This document shows, one piece after another, positions 6,760-7,206 of a stretch of DNA of 7,206 bases. Below the pieces are notes generated by a model. It saw only the letters and a program-made list of their open reading frames with translations. It made no database searches and was not told the origin of the DNA. The first letter of the stretch is position 1, and every line of letters begins with the position of its first letter. The DNA comes from Lachnospiraceae bacterium (GTDB lineage: Bacteria > Bacillota_A > Clostridia > Lachnospirales > Lachnospiraceae), in assembly GCA_031262285.1 (NCBI GenBank), contig JAISHZ010000353.1:1-7206 (forward strand), in the 5' to 3' direction. The position numbers were made by a program, and so were the translations under genes.

Positions 6760-7206
6760 TTAATAGAAAACATGATTACCAATGACAAGACCTTCGCGAC
6801 CGTTATTTCGTCTAAAATGAGTCATATCGCCTACATTGGATACTCCAGAGATCGCATCCTCTGCCGCTTGTATACAACTCTCAGTTACCTTTCCGGCTGC
6901 CAGAACCCGATTGACTTTGCCGCTCATAGCCGGGGTAAACTGCCCGGACGCGTAAATCACCGAATGGATCGTGTCCGGATATGCGCTGCTGCGAACACGA
7001 TTCATGACGACCGCACCGACCGCAACTTTTCCTTCATAACTTTCACCGCCAGCTTCACAATAAATCAAAGCTGCAAGAAGCATGGTAGTGTCGGCATCCG
7101 TAGTATATTGACCATAGTTGACATGGCGCTTTGCTTCTCGTTCTGCTTCCTCGCGTACTTTAATTTCGTCTATTGTTTCACCGGAGTCGATTAAGAAATC
7201 CAATTC
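6760..7206 (-). CDS. SleB-family cell wall hydrolase, 5' end outside the window
   Basis: This is the C-terminal part of a peptidoglycan hydrolase of the SleB/Hydrolase_2 family (PF07486), whose founding members are spore-cortex lytic transglycosylases. The visible 148 codons hold the whole catalytic domain: MLLAALIYCEAGGE, where the Glu coded at 7054-7056 is the expected catalytic acid, then GKVAVGAVVMNRVRS, YASGQFTP and a C-terminal IGNHVFY. A charged, probably helical linker (IDEIKVREEAEREAKR) precedes it. A TTG occurs at 7201-7203, but the frame stays open to the edge, so the true start, and any signal peptide or anchor, lies to the right. Close relatives occur in both spore formers and non-spore-forming Bacillota, so it may act in germination or in general wall turnover. 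The terminator-like palindrome 28 bp downstream likely ends its transcript. Confidence 0.88.
   Translation of the reverse strand, partial: ELDFLIDSGETIDEIKVREEAEREAKRHVNYGQYTTDADTTMLLAALIYCEAGGESYEGKVAVGAVVMNRVRSSAYPDTIHSVIYASGQFTPAMSGKVNRVLAAGKVTESCIQAAEDAISGVSNVGDMTHFRRNNGREGLVIGNHVFY

Noticed and set aside
6772..7194. Plus-strand 140-codon frame opposite the cell wall hydrolase
   Set aside because: It is the antisense shadow of a clear SleB-family catalytic domain, with no features of its own.

Overview
The window looks like chromosomal sequence from an anaerobic, low-to-mid G+C Bacillota (Clostridia-like, gut or rumen type). This is inferred from strong AGGAGG-type ribosome binding sites, a SleB-type cell wall hydrolase, a sodium:alanine (AGCS) symporter and a 'solo' AAA-ATPase/PD-(D/E)XK protein of a kind common in such genomes. 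The species cannot be named from the sequence alone.

Layout. A hairpin terminator at the left edge (1-23) closes a minus-strand block that reads right to left: an AGCS amino-acid symporter (3158-4564), a xylulokinase xylB (1591-3063) and a FucI/AraA-superfamily sugar isomerase (40-1524). The xylB-isomerase pair has its own candidate promoter (3123-3151) with an overlapping inverted repeat that could be an operator, so it is probably a two-gene sugar operon: an aldose is isomerised to a ketose, the ketose is phosphorylated, and the product enters the pentose phosphate pathway. No sugar transporter or regulator lies in the window. The symporter is probably transcribed separately, although no terminator is seen between it and xylB.

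A 450-bp divergent intergenic region (4565-5014) separates the symporter from a plus-strand gene (5015-6595) encoding an AAA-ATPase-like domain fused to a C-terminal PD-(D/E)XK nuclease-like domain. A good extended -10 promoter (4724-4753) predicts a leader of about 255 nt. That leader holds two tandem copies of a 68/69-bp unit, and each copy can form two hairpins. The stem of the first hairpin shows a compensatory base-pair change between copies, while the stem of the second is identical but its loop differs. This structured leader is the most unusual thing in the window.

The ATPase gene converges on a 5'-truncated minus-strand SleB-family cell wall hydrolase (6760 to the right edge). Between them lies a 93-nt imperfect palindrome (6640-6732) that probably acts as a bidirectional terminator but is much larger than an ordinary one. 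The ATPase gene looks more A/T-rich than the metabolic genes, which fits an accessory or transferred origin.
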